A stretch of DNA of 64,000 nucleotides. Origin: Scilla litardierei. Lineage: Eukaryota > Streptophyta > Magnoliopsida > Asparagales > Asparagaceae. Numbering within the stretch: the first letter of the stretch is position 1; each line of letters begins with the position of its first letter. The notes beneath the pieces are model-generated. The model was not told where the DNA came from. It searched no databases and was given only the letters and a program-made list of their open reading frames with translations. Position numbers and translations under genes: made by a program. The stretch is taken from positions 192,583,689-192,647,688 of the forward strand of contig CM061141.1 of assembly GCA_030789695.1 (NCBI GenBank). The letters run 5' to 3'. Below, in pieces: positions 1 to 11,776 of this stretch.

Positions 1-212
1 ATCAACTCCATTTGAATGAAAATCCTTTGCAAATCTTGGAGTTGGTAGGGTTGGTATCCCATGATGAATTTAGCCTAGAGAATATCATTTTGGTATCCAA
101 AAATCTCTTTGGATCCTATGGGTTAGGCAATAAATTTAGAGAACTAAATTCAAATTAAATGTAACCCAATCTTACCATAATTGCTTTGGTACCCATAAAA
201 ATGAAATTAAAC
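1..212 (-). other. Element B, polyprotein linker before protease
   Basis: This is the leftward continuation of Sirevirus-like element B beyond the last gag stop. In related Copia elements this linker leads into the protease, which would lie outside the window. I see no catalytic motif here, and the frame is closed by several stops. Confidence 0.45.
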
Positions 213-2447
213 TTATGGTACCAAGCAATGGAGGGTCAAAGGAAACAAACCCTTCGGAAACCAAGTCCAAGAGGAACTTGATTTCCCAATATAATCATCA
301 TTCAAAATAACATCATTAATAAAAGATTGCACATACAAATTCTTATTATGCATGCTTGTGTTCTTCGGACCCCAAATAGTGTAAGTCTTGGGAGTCCTAA
401 TCCTATTGGGATGCATACGTTGTTGATTTCTATGTGATGCATGTCGTGGGTAAGCATATGGCATGTGATGCAATGGTGCATGACGATAATTATTCATATG
501 AGAATGAGGATGAACATATGAATGTGGAGGAACACGTGCATGAGTGTGTCTCACATGGTGTGCACGTGCTCGTAGATGCGGAGCATAGAAATCGGCATAT
601 GTGCTAACATGTGGGGTAGGATTTGTGTTCCTACGTGGCATGGTATACATGAAGGCATGACCCTTCTTTGGAGGTCCACCCAAAGTGGGTTTCTTTCCAA
701 ATGGGGGCGTGTTCCTAGCGGAAGCACCATTGGTAGAAGATCTACCCATGACGTGTTTACTTCCACTAGTAGAAGCATCGGAAGATGGCCCAACAAAGGT
801 GGCGGATTATTTGGATGACTCTCCCATCTTATACCCCAAACCAATGTGGTGATTGGCCGGAGGTAAGTCATTTAGGATATCATCCAACTTGCCCTTACCT
901 TTGTTGAATTCATGAATTAGGCCTAATGTGCTCTCATGCTTCTCGGTGAGAGAATGCAAAGAAGCATCCAAAGTGGATACTTGCGATGCGAGTGCACAAA
1001 CACGTGATTTGAGATTTTTATTCTCAATACTCAAAGTTGAGATTTGAGACGTCAAATCCGCTATCACATGTTCATCTGAATCCTCGATATGAACATGCTC
1101 AATTTGAGACTTGAGATTTTTAATCTCATTTCTCAACCCATCAACAACGGTGTCGTTGTTGACGATGAAAGGCTTAGGCGCGTTTTTAAGACTATCTAAT
1201 TCATTTTTAGTCTTCATAAACTTAGTAGCCATATTAGAAAACTTATTCCATAGTTGTTAATTGGTTAATCTAAGTTCATCATTGGTTACCTCTTCGCCTT
1301 CATCCTCGCTTCCATCTTCGCTTTCATCGGAGGAAGTCTCTTCATCACAATCCTCTTTGCCCATGAAGCACGTGTGTGCTTTCTCCACTCTTTCATCGTC
1401 CGACTCTCCACTTGAGGAATCAGAATCGGTGAAAGTGCCGACAAGCCCTTTCTTGTGCTTTCTTGACTTGTCGTGCTTGGATCCCTTCCATTTTCCCTTG
1501 TGTTTGTAGAGAGGACAATCCGACTTGATATGTCCTGGCTTATTGCATTTGTAACACACGGGAGTAGAAACATTAGTCGAAATAAATTTAGATTTACGAT
1601 TCAACTTACCTTGTCAGAAGAATCGGATGAACTTCTTTGCCATATCGGCCAAAGCTTCCATGTCCAACTCATCGTCCGATTCTTCTTCCGATTCTTCATC
1701 ATCGATAGATGGAGCGGCCTTGTATGCAATCGCCTTTTTCTTAGGCTCGTCTTGCTTTAAGTACGACTTCATCCTTTCTTTCATCATGAGCTTGCTATCC
1801 TTGCATACTTCGTATGACATCAAGGTACCCATTAGTTGAGTAACCGTATAAGTTTTCATGTCATTACCTTCCTCGATGGCGAAGGTACTCTTCTCCCAAC
1901 AAGAAGGAAGTCCATCGATTATCTTCGAGACTTTCTCCTTTTGGGTGTAGGTCTTCCCAAGAGCGTCCAACTCGTTTGTGATGTCGATGAATCGAGCATA
2001 ATACTCTTTCATCTTTTCACCCTACATCATATGAAATGATTCGAAATCTTTATTCACTACCACGAGTTTAGAATCTCTTACCCGACTCGTTCCATCATGT
2101 AAGATGAGGAGGGAGTTCCATATTTGATATGCACTCTTACATGTGCATATCTTATTGAAGTCCTCGGGCTCCAATGCGCATTGCAAGGCGTTCATTGCCT
2201 TGGCATTACTTACCTCCGCAGAGACCTCCGCGGGAGTCCACTTCGCGAAATCTTGTTCGAAGGGCTCGACATATTCATTCATCGTGGCACTCCAAAGTGA
2301 AGCGCTCCGGAGGAACGTTTCCATTCGGCATTTCCAGTACCCGTAGTTGGTACCGTTGAAGGAGGGAGGCCTAGATAAAGATGGCCCTTCCAAAACTGAA
2401 GAAGCTCCTTGACGATCCTTGAAGACATTGTAGTCGTTGTTTGTCAT
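213..2447 (-). pseudogene. gag: Element B gag (Sirevirus-like Copia), broken by in-frame stops
   Basis: Gag would form the cytoplasmic virus-like particle that packages element RNA. The ATG at 2447-2445 begins MTNNDYNVF and lies just inside the PBS and LTR. In order come the Copia gag core with motif NGTNYGYWKCRMETFLRS, a typical NELDALGKTYTQKEKV stretch, an acidic region, an intact CCHC zinc knuckle (CYKC...GHIKSDC, bases 1515-1556), a coiled-coil-like region, and a His/Tyr-rich linker ending in IWGPKNTS and SWTWFPKG. The whole length stays in a single reading frame. It is broken only by stops near 2022, 1614, 1257 and 807, and I see no frameshift. At least two stops fit C-to-T changes of CAG or CGA. 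The product is not functional as it stands. Confidence 0.85.
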
Positions 2448-2473
2448 GGCTTTGACCTTGTAGCTTAAACCTT

Positions 2474-2486
2474 GGCTATGATACCA
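2474..2486 (-). other. Element B primer-binding site (initiator tRNA-Met type)
   Basis: The minus strand reads TGGTATCATAGCC two bases inside the LTR end, close to the usual plant Copia PBS TGGTATCAGAGC. It fixes the orientation of B and the inner edge of its 5' LTR. Confidence 0.85.
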
Positions 2487-3217
2487 ATTGTTGTGCCCTG
2501 CTAAGCTACTGCACACGTACTAGAGAGGGGGTGAATAGTACTTAAAATAATTAAGAAGATTATTCCTAACTATTGTGCAATGAACAAACGACAATGCGGA
2601 ATAAAACAACGATCAACAAGAATTAAACAACGCAAACAAAGTATGTTACTAGGTTCGGATCCACCCAAGTCTCCCCGACTTGTTCCCGGTGATCCTACGT
2701 CCCAACCACCCGGATCCCCTCCGGATACTTGAGTTAGCAACCCTAACTCAATATTTTGCACTATGAAATACTTGTGAAAAACATTTACAAGTCAAATCAT
2801 ACAAATGACATGTGACTCCCACAAACCGGGATCACACACTCTCTCACAATCGAGAGACACAATTCAAATACGATTGAAATGAAATAAACTCTTACCTTAC
2901 AAAATCCTATGCCTTGAGTATACTTACCAAATTAGGGCAATGATGGATTTTGAGGAAGAGGATTTCACCAAACCCTAGCTTCAAGAAGGTGACCAGCAAT
3001 GGAAGCATAGGGTGGAGTATGATGACTTGAATCAAGCTCTTGGCTTGAGAAGCTCACAATGGAGAGAATCTCTCTTGAGGAAGATGGCTCAAGGTGTTGA
3101 GGGAAAGATTCTTGTGAGGGAGAGAGAGCTTTGAATTAGCTTGGGAGAGCTCTTCTCTTAGGTCTGAAATTTCTTGGAAAATGGACCTCTAACCTTGCCT
3201 CAAACGTATCAAGTTTG

Positions 3218-3225
3218 TATTTATA
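3218..3225 (-). promoter_or_regulatory. TATA box of B LTR
   Basis: The minus strand reads TATAAATA, in the position expected for the U3/R boundary downstream of the palindrome cluster. Confidence 0.7.
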
Positions 3226-3284
3226 GAGGCAAGGAAAATCGTGTTGGAAAAGTTCCCAACGGCTCTATTCTGAACCAGACTAGT

Positions 3285-3810
3285 CGGTCAAAGAAGGATC
3301 ACTGACCGACTAGTTCATCAACTAGTCAGTCGGTGATACAATGTAGACCGACTAACGGTTGAACAGCCAGAAGATCGAAGTACAGGCAAAGACAACTAGT
3401 CGGTCTAAGAAGACTTGCCGACCGACTAGTTTCACAACTAGTCGGTCGGTGAATGTTCTTTGACCGACTAACGTCGAAATAGAATAGGCTGACTTCAAGT
3501 TGACTTAGTCGGTTTAAGAACAAATGCTGACCGACTAGTTTCTCAACTAGTCGGTCGACAAACGTTCTTTGACCGACTAACTTGAAACAGTAGCTCAGGC
3601 TGTACAGAGGCAAGCTCAACTAGTCGGTCCAAGAAGGATTCCTAACCGACTAGATCGTTATCTAGTCGGTCGGTGACTCTTCTTTGACCGACTAATTGAT
3701 CAACCTGGAATGAGCTGAATTTAGCAAGGCATCTAGTCGGTCCAAGAAGGATTCCTAACCGACTAGATCGTCATCTAGTCGGTTGGTGACTCTTCTTGAA
3801 CCAACTAACA
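3285..3810. promoter_or_regulatory. ACTAGTCGGTC palindrome cluster in B LTR
   Basis: About five compound units of roughly 110-120 bp are repeated. Each has TAGTCGGTC, a short spacer with AGAAG, GACCGACTAG, then CTAGTCGGTCGGTGA and again GACCGACTAA, so neighbouring copies are inverted repeats. The cluster ends about 60 bp upstream of the TATA box. Clusters of palindromes in LTRs are known for Sireviruses; a role as promoter or enhancer elements is inferred. Confidence 0.8.
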
Positions 3811-4196
3811 TGCACTTGAAGCCGAGGGAAGAAGCGATAGGCTTCGGGAAAGTTTCTAATTGCTTCTATGATAATCCTAGCTCTAAAATATAAGAGAAAT
3901 GAAGTTTATAATGTAAGTCCTACTCAAGGCTTAACATTCTAATCTATGAAGCTAGAAGACTATAAAATAAACCTTACGAGCCGTCTTCTAAGCTTCAATC
4001 TTCATTCTTGACTTCAATAAAACTCCTTGAGCTTCAACGAAGCTTCAGGCACACGATCACGCGTATTGAGAAGTCTTGATATGTCGCTTTTGATGTTCGT
4101 ATTCTTTTGGTGACGATCTCCATAACTGCGCTCATAAATAAGTTAGTATAAATTATTTATATTTGCTCATCATCCAAAACCAAATCCGGGGAATCA

Positions 4197-4761
4197 TATC
4201 ACAACAGCCAGTAGCAGCATACTCACCACGAATGCGGTTAGCATAGAAAAGCTTAACCAAAAATGGGTAGACACGAGGAGATTCGCTCTGAGAGAAGTGA
4301 AAGAGGTCATCCAAGCGAGTAGCGGAGAGGATCTCAGATAATCTCTCAGCGGTGAAAGCGGGATAGACAATGAATCACTCTCTAAGAAGTTTGATCCCGA
4401 GGAGAGAGTGAAATTTTGCCAAGCACATGTCGTCTCGGCAAATAGGAATGAGGGGATCAGAGGGTGGCACGGCAGGGGTTTCTTCTTCGGAGCTCGACAT
4501 AGAGTGTGAAGGAGAAGCCTCAGCGAAGGGCTCATTGATGCGAACACCAACAGGCTTGCGCGGATGCTTCAAGAGCCACTCAGCTTCAAATGAAGAAGAA
4601 GCTGATGTATGAGAATGACCCCACGAAGAAGAGCGAGAGGGAAAATGGGCTTTCTTGGTGCGGGCCTTGTAGGGTTGTTTGTATTTGGCAATGGTTGGCT
4701 TGAAAACCCTAGTACGCTTGGAAGCAGCCGCTTTCCCTTTGTTCTTGGTTTTGGGAGCTAT
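4197..4761 (-). pseudogene. Element A extra 3' ORF (Sirevirus-type additional ORF), interrupted by B
   Basis: Downstream of A's pol the minus strand encodes a basic N terminus (APKTKNKGKAAASKRT), a Ser/Pro-rich middle, then a conserved-looking part with ERLSEILSATRLDD and ESPRVYPFLVKLFYANR. This resembles the plant-specific extra ORF of some Sireviruses and the so-called putative plant transposon protein family; its function is unknown. The codon where the start is expected (4761-4759) is ATA, and the following codons fit a normal start context, so ATG probably mutated to ATA. One stop interrupts the frame near 4375. B is inserted at 4196/4197, which removes the C terminus. Confidence 0.6.
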
Positions 4762-5083
4762 TGCACAATCAAACGATGAATTTGAAAGGAAACGCACAAA
4801 AGAAACAATATAGGAATCAAACCTAAATTGAGAGACAAAGACAAGACAGTCGACAAAGCACGGAGCGACGCAATCGACAGAGCGAGATGAATGAAAACGC
4901 CAGAGGAGCGATCGACTGAAGGTGCGAATGGGGAAGACGAAGGGTTTTTCAATCGGAGGAGAGATAAAACTGTCGATCAAAATGAAGTTTCTCGTTGAAA
5001 TATCGAAGGGGCAAATGAATTTGGGTCGTTGGATCGAAGAATCGACGTCTCAGATCAAAATAATGAACCGCCACAATAGGAGA
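4762..5083 (-). other. Leader before A's extra ORF
   Basis: This short stretch separates the palindrome cluster from the extra ORF. It is open for a while in the ORF frame but lacks a plausible start. I see no canonical TATA box. Confidence 0.5.
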
Positions 5084-5415
5084 CAGTCGACGGATGAACA
5101 ATAGTCAGTCGACTGGTTGAAGTGATAAAAGATGAGCTTAGGTTGATAGACAGTCAACTGTTGGGTAACATACAGTCGCTTGTCTGTGACACAGTTGACT
5201 GTATTATACTCATCAGTCGACTGACTGAGAATCAATAAAAACAATTATAAAAACAGAGACTACTGATGAAATGGACAGGCACCTGATGACTAAAATGCAG
5301 TCGCCTATTGATCCAATAGTCGATCGTACCAGTCGCCTGGGCGAATGATACAGTCTGCTGAAGGAGAAGATAGAGTAGGGCGTCGATTGTCGAAGGAAAG
5401 ACAGTCGTCTGTCCT
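5084..5415. promoter_or_regulatory. Internal CAGTCGACTG-type cluster between A pol and extra ORF
   Basis: Copies and variants of CAGTCGACTG, CAGTCGCCTG and CAGACGACTG recur roughly every 20-50 bp. They are the same motifs found in A's LTR, but they lie inside the element, 320-650 bp upstream of the extra ORF. They could be an internal promoter for that ORF or captured LTR sequence; the sequence alone does not decide. Confidence 0.65.
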
Positions 5416-5673
5416 GGTCCAAAAATGAACAGTGAGGTTAAAATCCAGAGGATATGCACAACTCACCCTAGGACCTATACTCTAACACAAACTCATCATA
5501 AAATCAATATCAAAAGATAAATCATTTATTACACAAATCTCTTAAGACAATCTGAAAACTCATGTAATCAATGAAATCTCACCTTTCTTAAAACCAATGT
5601 AGGATATATCAAATGAAGAGAGGCAACATGATGATATGAGTTCAAAAGATGATATAACAAGTAAGTTGAGCTC
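5416..5673 (-). other. Spacer after A pol
   Basis: This is AT-rich sequence between the pol stop codon and the internal palindrome cluster. Nothing recognisable is present. Confidence 0.5.
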
Positions 5674-6305
5674 CTAAATCTCAGATTTACCCATAATTTC
5701 TAATTCTCCACGCAACCTCACAAATGAATCTTCTTTAAGATGTTTTGTGAAGATGCCGGTAATTTTTTTTTGGTTTTCAATGTACTCTAAGATGATGTCC
5801 TTCTTAGCTACATGATCATTGATAAAGTGGTGTCTCACATCTATGTGTTTGGTACGGGAGTGATGTACCGGATTCTTAGAAAGACATATAGCACTTTAGT
5901 TATCAACCATGATAGGGCAAGTATCACAATTGACAATAGTCCTTTAGGGTGTGTCTCATCCAAAGAACTTGTGCACATGCAAGATCGCGGCAATATATTC
6001 CGCTTCAGTCGTGGACAATTATACCGAATTCTGTTTCTTGAAGAACCAAGACACTAGGAAATTTCCTAGAAAATGGCAAGTGACACTAGTACTCTTCCTA
6101 TCGGATTTGCATCCAGCAAAGTCGGCATCACTATATGAGATTAACTCATATGTGCTAGATTTAGGGTAAAGTAACCCATAATATAGTGAATGATTGAGAT
6201 AACGAAAAATTTGTTTAACCGCAATCAAGTGTGACCCTTAGGTCTAGCTTAATATCTAGCATACATGCATACAGAAAACATGATATCGGGCCTACTAGCA
6301 GTTAA
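5674..6305 (-). pseudogene. pol: Element A RNase H domain and end of pol
   Basis: RNase H degrades the RNA strand during reverse transcription. Visible pieces on the minus strand are VKQIFRYLNHSLYYGL, YSDADFAGCKSDRKSTS (with the catalytic Asp), TTEAEYIAA, SKNPVHHSRTKHIDVRHHF and a final ELEIMGKSEI before TAG at 5676-5674. These are the usual Copia RNase H blocks in the right order. The frame is broken by stops and frameshifts around 6060 and 6250, so this is a decayed copy. Confidence 0.85.
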
Positions 6306-7260
6306 TTAGAGTAAGCTACAGATCATACCTCGATATAGACGAACGTCAACATATTTTTCGTTCTCATTCTTGTGTAGATTGGTTGTCGTACTCATGGGAG
6401 TCCTTTTGCTTGAAGACGATTCCATCCCGAATCGCTTGATAAGCTCACCTGTGTACTTAGTTTGATGTATGAAAGTCCGATCCTTCATTTGTCGAATTTG
6501 TAGTCCAAGGAAGTAGTTGAGCTCTCCCATATGGCTCATGTCGAATTCATCCTTCATAGACTTAGAAAATTCTTGACAAAGATTAAAGTTAGTAGAACCA
6601 AATATGATATCGTCTACATAAACTTGAATTAATAGGATGTCATTTTCATAATCCTTAATGAAAAGTGTTGAATCAACTTCACCCATTTTAAAACCTAAAT
6701 CCAAAAGAAAGGTCTTGAGTCGATCATACCAAGCTCTAGGAGAGTCTCTCAACCCATACAAGGCTTTCTTAAGTTTGAAAACATGGTTTGGAAATTTTTC
6801 ATGTATGAAACCGGCAGGTTGAGAAACATACACTTCTTCATTGACAATACCATTTAAGAATGTACTTTTAACATCCATTTGAAATAATTTGAAATTCTTA
6901 TGAGATGCAAAAGATAAAAGCAATCTAATAGCTTCTAATCTAGCTACGGGGGAAAAGGATTCTTCGAAATCGATACCTTCTTCTTGCCGGTAGCCTTGAG
7001 CTTGCTTTGTTCCTTGTGATGACCTCGTTCTCATCGGTCTTGTTCTTGAAAATCCACTTGGTACCAATAACTTGATGACCACTTGGAAGAGGAACGAGCT
7101 CCCAAACTTCATTTCTCTCGAATTGCATGAGTTCTTCTTCCATTGCCAATATCCAAGAGCTATCCTCACATGCTTCTTGGATGTTCTTTGGCTCAGTGGT
7201 AGAGACAAATGCGCAATGAGAGAATTCTTCAACTCTAGACCTGTTTTGAACACCCAATCT
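6306..7260 (-). pseudogene. pol: Element A reverse transcriptase domain
   Basis: The minus strand encodes a Copia reverse transcriptase that would copy element RNA into cDNA inside the particle. The order is [50 protein letters not shown] with the first catalytic Asp, [17 protein letters not shown], then YVDDIIFGS with the catalytic YVDD, and NYFLGLQI. Most of the domain from about 7020 down is open; a frameshift near 7020 separates the N-terminal block. The catalytic residues are retained. The frame ends at 6306, just before the RNase H blocks. The SIRE/Maximus assignment is supported by the long LTR and the extra ORF rather than by a tree. Confidence 0.9.
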
Positions 7261-8540
7261 CTCCAATAATTTGGTCATGGGGATGGTTGCGAACGGTTGG
7301 GTAAGCTTTGGGTATTCCTGCATCTCTTGTAACATCTTCAACAATCTCATTAGTAGTGTTAGTCTCAATAAAAGAATCATTAATTGTAACGTTACTAAGA
7401 GAATCGCATATAGCATCTACACTATCATCAATAACATGAGGTGAATCAAAATCTTCATAAAATGATACATGTAGTGATTCCTCGATCGTTGAAGAGGTTC
7501 TGTTGTATATCCGGTAGGCTTTGCTACGTGTGGAATATCCAACAAAAATTCCTTCATCGGATCTTCGCTCAAATTTATCTAAGTTACCAAAAGTGTTCTT
7601 GATAAAACATTTTGAACCAAAAACTCGAAAATATTTAACTTGAGGCTTTTTGTCATAAAATAACTCAAAACAAGTTTTGTTCGTTCGGGGTCTCACTAGG
7701 ATCCTATTGAGCACATAACATGCCGTGTGCACCACTTCTACCCAAAATTGTAGTCCAAGATGACTATCATGGAGCATAGCATGAGAACACTCAATAAGAG
7801 TCCTATTCTTTCTCTCTACAACACCATTTTTGTGGTGGTACCCGAGTAAAAGAAAAGTTGTGAGTTATCCTAGTGTCATCACAAAACTTTGTAAAAGACT
7901 CATTCACAAATTCTCATACATGATCACTACGGATAGTGATAATGGTAGATCCTAAGAGATTCTGAATCTTCTTTACAAATATGGTAAACTCTTCAAAAGC
8001 TTCATTCTTATTAGTTAAGAATGAAACCCAAGTAAATCTAGAGAAGTCGTCAACGACAACTAATCCACAATAAGCATTTCCTAAAGAAGCAGTTCTAGTT
8101 GGCCCAAACAAAGCTAGATGAAGTAGTTCTAGGGGCCTCTTAGAAGTAATGCCTTCTTTTAGCTTAAAAGATGATTTACTAAGTTTACCTCTTTGACATG
8201 AATCACAAAAGTTTTTCTTACTAAAAGCAATTTTTGGAAAACCTTTGACTAGATCATGCTTAGCTAACTTATATAAGTGTTTGAAATGAACATGACCAAA
8301 ACGGCAATGCCATAATCGTTGTTCATTTGTATTAGCAACTAAGCAATGTTCTACTGTTTTAGGCAGGCTCAAATAATAAATATTTTTACGCCTAATACCG
8401 GCAAATAAAACATGTGAATTAGAATCAACAATTTTACACAATCCTTCTCCAAAGTTAACCTTGTAACCTTTGTCACAAAGTTGACTAATGGAAATGAGGT
8501 TGTGACACAAACCACTAACAGAAATACATTAGTAATTAAA
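7261..8540 (-). pseudogene. pol: Element A gag-pre-integrase and integrase
   Basis: The integrase would insert cDNA into chromosomes. The minus strand shows the HHCC zinc domain (LWHCRFGHVHFKHLYKL ... FCDSCQRGK), the core with VVVDDFSRFTWVSFL and IRSDH, the third acidic block NGVVERKNRTLIE, and the C-terminal WVEVVHTACYVLNR and FGSKCFIKN...GIFVGYS blocks. The first catalytic Asp, normally in LDLFGP, reads LALFGP here. A TGA follows RSDHV near 7914, and a frameshift lies near 7840. The protein is therefore doubly inactivated even though the fold motifs are clear. Confidence 0.9.
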
Positions 8541-8700
8541 GGTTTGGAGGAGTTTTCGACTATAACTACTCCAATGATGGTGCCCTTTTGGTTACCTCCA
8601 AAAGTGACTGTTGCACCATTCTTGATGCTAATCACTTCGGAGAGCAATGATGGATCTCCCGTCATGTGTTTGGAGCAACCACTGTCGAGAATCCATCCTT
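8541..8700 (-). pseudogene. pol: Element A aspartic protease
   Basis: The motif ILDSGCSKHMTGDPSLLSE, with the active-site DSG, lies at about 8655-8695 on the minus strand, followed by VTFGGNQKGTIIG. This is the Copia protease that cleaves the polyprotein. It is separated from the next domain by a frameshift near 8530 and from the gag linker by stops. Confidence 0.85.
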
Positions 8701-9508
8701 TTCTTTTAGAGCTAATTTGACCTTTATTGCTCTCTTTCTTTCTCTTGGGTACCTACATAGTATACCATACGCTCATGGTACCCAATTTTTGTTGGGTCCA
8801 AGGGGATTAGCCCTTTGGAAGCCAAGTCCAAGTGGACTTTCGCTTCCCAACATAATTACCATTATTAATAACATCATGAAAGTAGGAATCAACATATGCA
8901 TTCCTATCATTTGAGCTAGTATTCTTAGGACCCCAAATGGTGTATATTTTGGGAGTCCTTTTCCTAGTTGCATGCATAGTTATTTGATTTCTATGTGGTG
9001 CATACTTCTTAGGAACATGAGTTCTAGCATAAAAATGAGGTGGTGGATATGCAATGGACATATGCGGGTTGTATGCATGCTTGGGAACATGCATGTTGTA
9101 TGAAACATACTGGTCATGCATAACATGTAGAGGATGTGCATACATGTAAGAATGAGGTGTATGAGCATATGAGCGTATAAGAGCACGTACATGAGCATTT
9201 CTTATGTGTGGATTTGTACGTGTCCATGGGTGTGGAGCATAGAAAGTGTCATGAGTATCCACTTGTGAAGTAGGAGATTTCCTACGTGGATGAAGGTTGG
9301 TGTACATGTAAGCATGGCTTCTCTTTTGGTTTCCACCCTTAGTGGGTTTCTTGCCAAAAAGAAGAGACGGTGAAGTGGTGACTTTCTTGGTAGGTTTGCT
9401 ACCCATAGTGTCTTTGACACCACTTGTGGATGCACCAGAGGATGGCCTCACAAAGTCTATAGTGACACCACTATAGGAGGTGCGAGCATTGGATGCATTT
9501 GCTTCCAC
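8701..9508 (-). pseudogene. gag: Element A gag C-terminal linker (His/Tyr-rich)
   Basis: The minus strand from 9508 encodes a Ser/Thr-rich start, then a His-, Tyr- and Met-rich low-complexity stretch, then IWGPKNTSSNDRNAYV and KSTWTWLPKG before a stop at 8807. The same order is seen in element B (213-749), so this is a conserved linker between zinc knuckle and protease in this lineage. It is shifted by one frame relative to upstream gag near 9510-9535. Its biochemical role is unknown. Confidence 0.75.
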
Positions 9509-10637
9509 AAAACCAAGACCAACAAAAAACCAAATCGTCCAATTGTCCTTTCCCCTTATTAAATCTCACAATACGGGAGGACATGTGCTCATATTTCTCC
9601 TTAAGAGAAGAAATGTTGGTATCCAAGGTGGACACACGTGCTTTGAGCTCGTGCACTTGGGTTTTAAGAGAATCATTCTCTAAACCCAATTGTGTGTGTC
9701 ATGAAGCTAGATCACTATTATCCTTAGGATGTGTTTGATCTAGTTGAGATTTGAGGGTATTCACCTCATTTCTCAAAGTGACATTTTGAGAAGCTAAATT
9801 TGCTTTCTCAAGGGTTAAAGTATCGACAATGGTGTCATTATTGATAATGCATGGAATGAATGGATTGCTAACATTCAATTTCTTTAAACTAGCATATCCT
9901 AGCATTAAAGATTGATACTTAGCAAATAATTCTTCATTAGCAATACGCAATTCATCCATAGTTACCTCGGTTTCATCCATGTCGGAATCACTTTCATCGG
10001 AGAGTGAATCTTCCCGGGCCATGAAACACATGTGGGAACTTTCACCCTTCTCATTATCGGATTCGCCTGATGAGTCTTCACTTGAATCATCGAATGTACC
10101 TATTAGTCCTTTCTTCTCATCTTTCTTATTCTTGTCGGACTTGTGGTACTTCGGAGCCTTCCACTTTTCTTTGTTTCGTAGCATTAGACAATCCTTCTTG
10201 ATGTACCCTGGCTTATTACACTTAAAGCAAAGACATGAAGTGTTATTAGTAGAGTCAAATCTATTCTTAGATGAAAATTTACCGTTGCGAAAGAAGCGTT
10301 GGAACTTCTTCGCCATTTGAGCCATTTCATCTAAGTCCATCTCATTTTCTGATTCTTCACTATCGGAGGATGAGGAATTGGCTTTGAATGCCAAAGATTT
10401 CTTCTTGGCCTCCGAAAGGTTCATCATAGCTCGAATCTTTAATCGGTTCTCCCGTCTTACTTCGTAAGACATGAGAGTGCCGATAAGGTTCGCAATTGTG
10501 TAAGTCTTCAAGTCGTTGACCTCCTCGATGGCGATAGATCTTCTTTCCCACTTGAAGGTCATTCCCATTATGATCTTCCTTACCTTATCTTGTTGGGAAT
10601 AGACTTGTTTGAGAGTTTCCAGTTCATTAGTGCTATC
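9509..10637 (-). pseudogene. gag: Element A gag, middle part with zinc knuckle
   Basis: This is gag downstream of the solo LTR insertion. It contains NELETLKQVYSQQDKVRKI, VNDLKTYTIANLIGTLMSYEV, an acidic Ser-rich stretch, a zinc knuckle at 10188-10229, and a long coiled-coil-like region (ELFAKYQSLMLGYASLKK ... LENDSLKTQVHELKARVSTL). The knuckle reads CFKCNKPGYIKKDC: the zinc-binding His is Tyr, a change one C-to-T transition can explain. A stop near 9699 and a frameshift near 9520 complete the inactivation. Confidence 0.85.
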
Positions 10638-10642
10638 AGTAA
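10638..10642 (+). repeat. Target-site duplication of solo LTR, left copy (agtaa)
   Basis: The flank agtaa matches ggtaa at 12460-12464 in four of five bases. Gag reads on without loss of frame if the LTR and one copy are disregarded. Confidence 0.75.
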
Positions 10643-11039
10643 TGTTGAGTATTGGAATTCTCCCTACTTGGTGTTAATGATGAGCGAACTTAAATACTTG
10701 TGACTAATCCCCTATTTTGCAGTTAATCCATTGCCTAAGCTAATTATGAAGATCTTCTAGCAATGGATGACTCACAAAGATCATTGAAGGTAAATGAAAA
10801 TGGATTGGATGATCGTAGATATTGATTGAAGCTCCGTGAAGACTTCAAGCTCATACGATGGAAAGAAGAGATAATTCGTCAATGTAACTTTCTTTATTTC
10901 TCTTCTAGTATGTAGCTTAGAAGTTGAACATTGATGGAGCACTCACACACATCTACATTTAGTCATAGGACATCATTAGACCATTCGTCCTTCGACTCCA
11001 ATTCATTTCTCTTTTTGTTGTGTTAGGATTGTTTATCAC

Positions 11040-11700
11040 TGTCGACTGCTGATCATTTCACAGTCTCCCGTCTCAAAAACAGTCGACTGAGTTTTGTTCC
11101 ACAGTCGCCTGTTATGCACACACTTTTACAATATAGTTTTGGGCCTTCTCTGATTGTTTCGCATAGGCCACTAATGAATGATTCACAGGTGCCTGTCCTA
11201 GTGACAGTCGACTGTGTTTTGTAAATAAGTCGCATGTCTATCCTTCTGCCCAAACTAGTTTGATCTGTCTTTCACGGCCAGTCGACTACTGTTGAATATT
11301 CAGTCGACTGTCCCTTGGATCAGTCGACTGTGTATGCTGCAACAGTCGTCTGTCTGTGAGCCAATTTATTGACTCTGCTCTCTGGAATTTCTCAGAGTAT
11401 TTGACAGTCGTCTGTATAAGGATTTACAGTCGCCTGTTTTGATTGACAGTCGACGGTATTATCTGCTTCAATCATCTGTCCTTTTACTTGTGAGATTTCC
11501 AGTATTATTCTAACTTACTCATCTTTCGGCCAGTCTCCTATAGAAGAAATTACAATCGCCTGTTGGTTTAACAGTCGACTGTCTTTGCTTCATCAGTCGA
11601 CTGTCCACGTGGTAAGTTACGGTTATGAATTCTCACCTACCCTTGCTGACTGTGCAATAGTCGACTGTGGATTGTTCAACAGTCGACTGTCACGAGTTCA
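11040..11700. promoter_or_regulatory. CAGTCGACTG cluster in solo LTR
   Basis: About fourteen copies or near-copies of the 10-bp palindrome CAGTCGACTG occur, with variants CAGTCGCCTG and CAGTCGTCTG. They end about 80 bp upstream of TATAAATA. Spacing is irregular (20-60 bp), unlike a tandem satellite. Confidence 0.8.
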
Positions 11701-11776
11701 GATTCTATCCGTTGAGATTTTTCTCACGGATTCCAATTGGGGTTTTGCCTAAACTGTTTTGTGGATTTGAGAAACC

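Larger units (their letters stand above)
2489..4196 (-). repeat. Element B 5' LTR (about 1.7 kb)
   Basis: The LTR runs on the minus strand from TGATTCCCCGG (4196) to ...GGGCACAACA (2489). The inner edge is fixed by the PBS. The outer edge is inferred from where element A's extra ORF is cut and from alignment with the start of A's LTR, where both read tttgctcatcat on the plus strand. The layout is a palindrome cluster (about 3285-3810), a TATA box (3225-3218), then the transcribed part. The partner LTR lies off the left edge. The right target-site copy would be tatca (4197-4201). Element A continues to the right. Confidence 0.75.

Noticed and set aside
3285..3810. CRISPR-like repeat/spacer array
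   Set aside because: Spacing is irregular, the spacers are themselves repeated, and the array lies in a plant LTR just upstream of a TATA box.
4375..4980. Envelope protein in element A
   Set aside because: The ORF occupies the place of Sirevirus env-like ORFs, but I see no signal peptide, transmembrane segment or fusion-peptide-like region.
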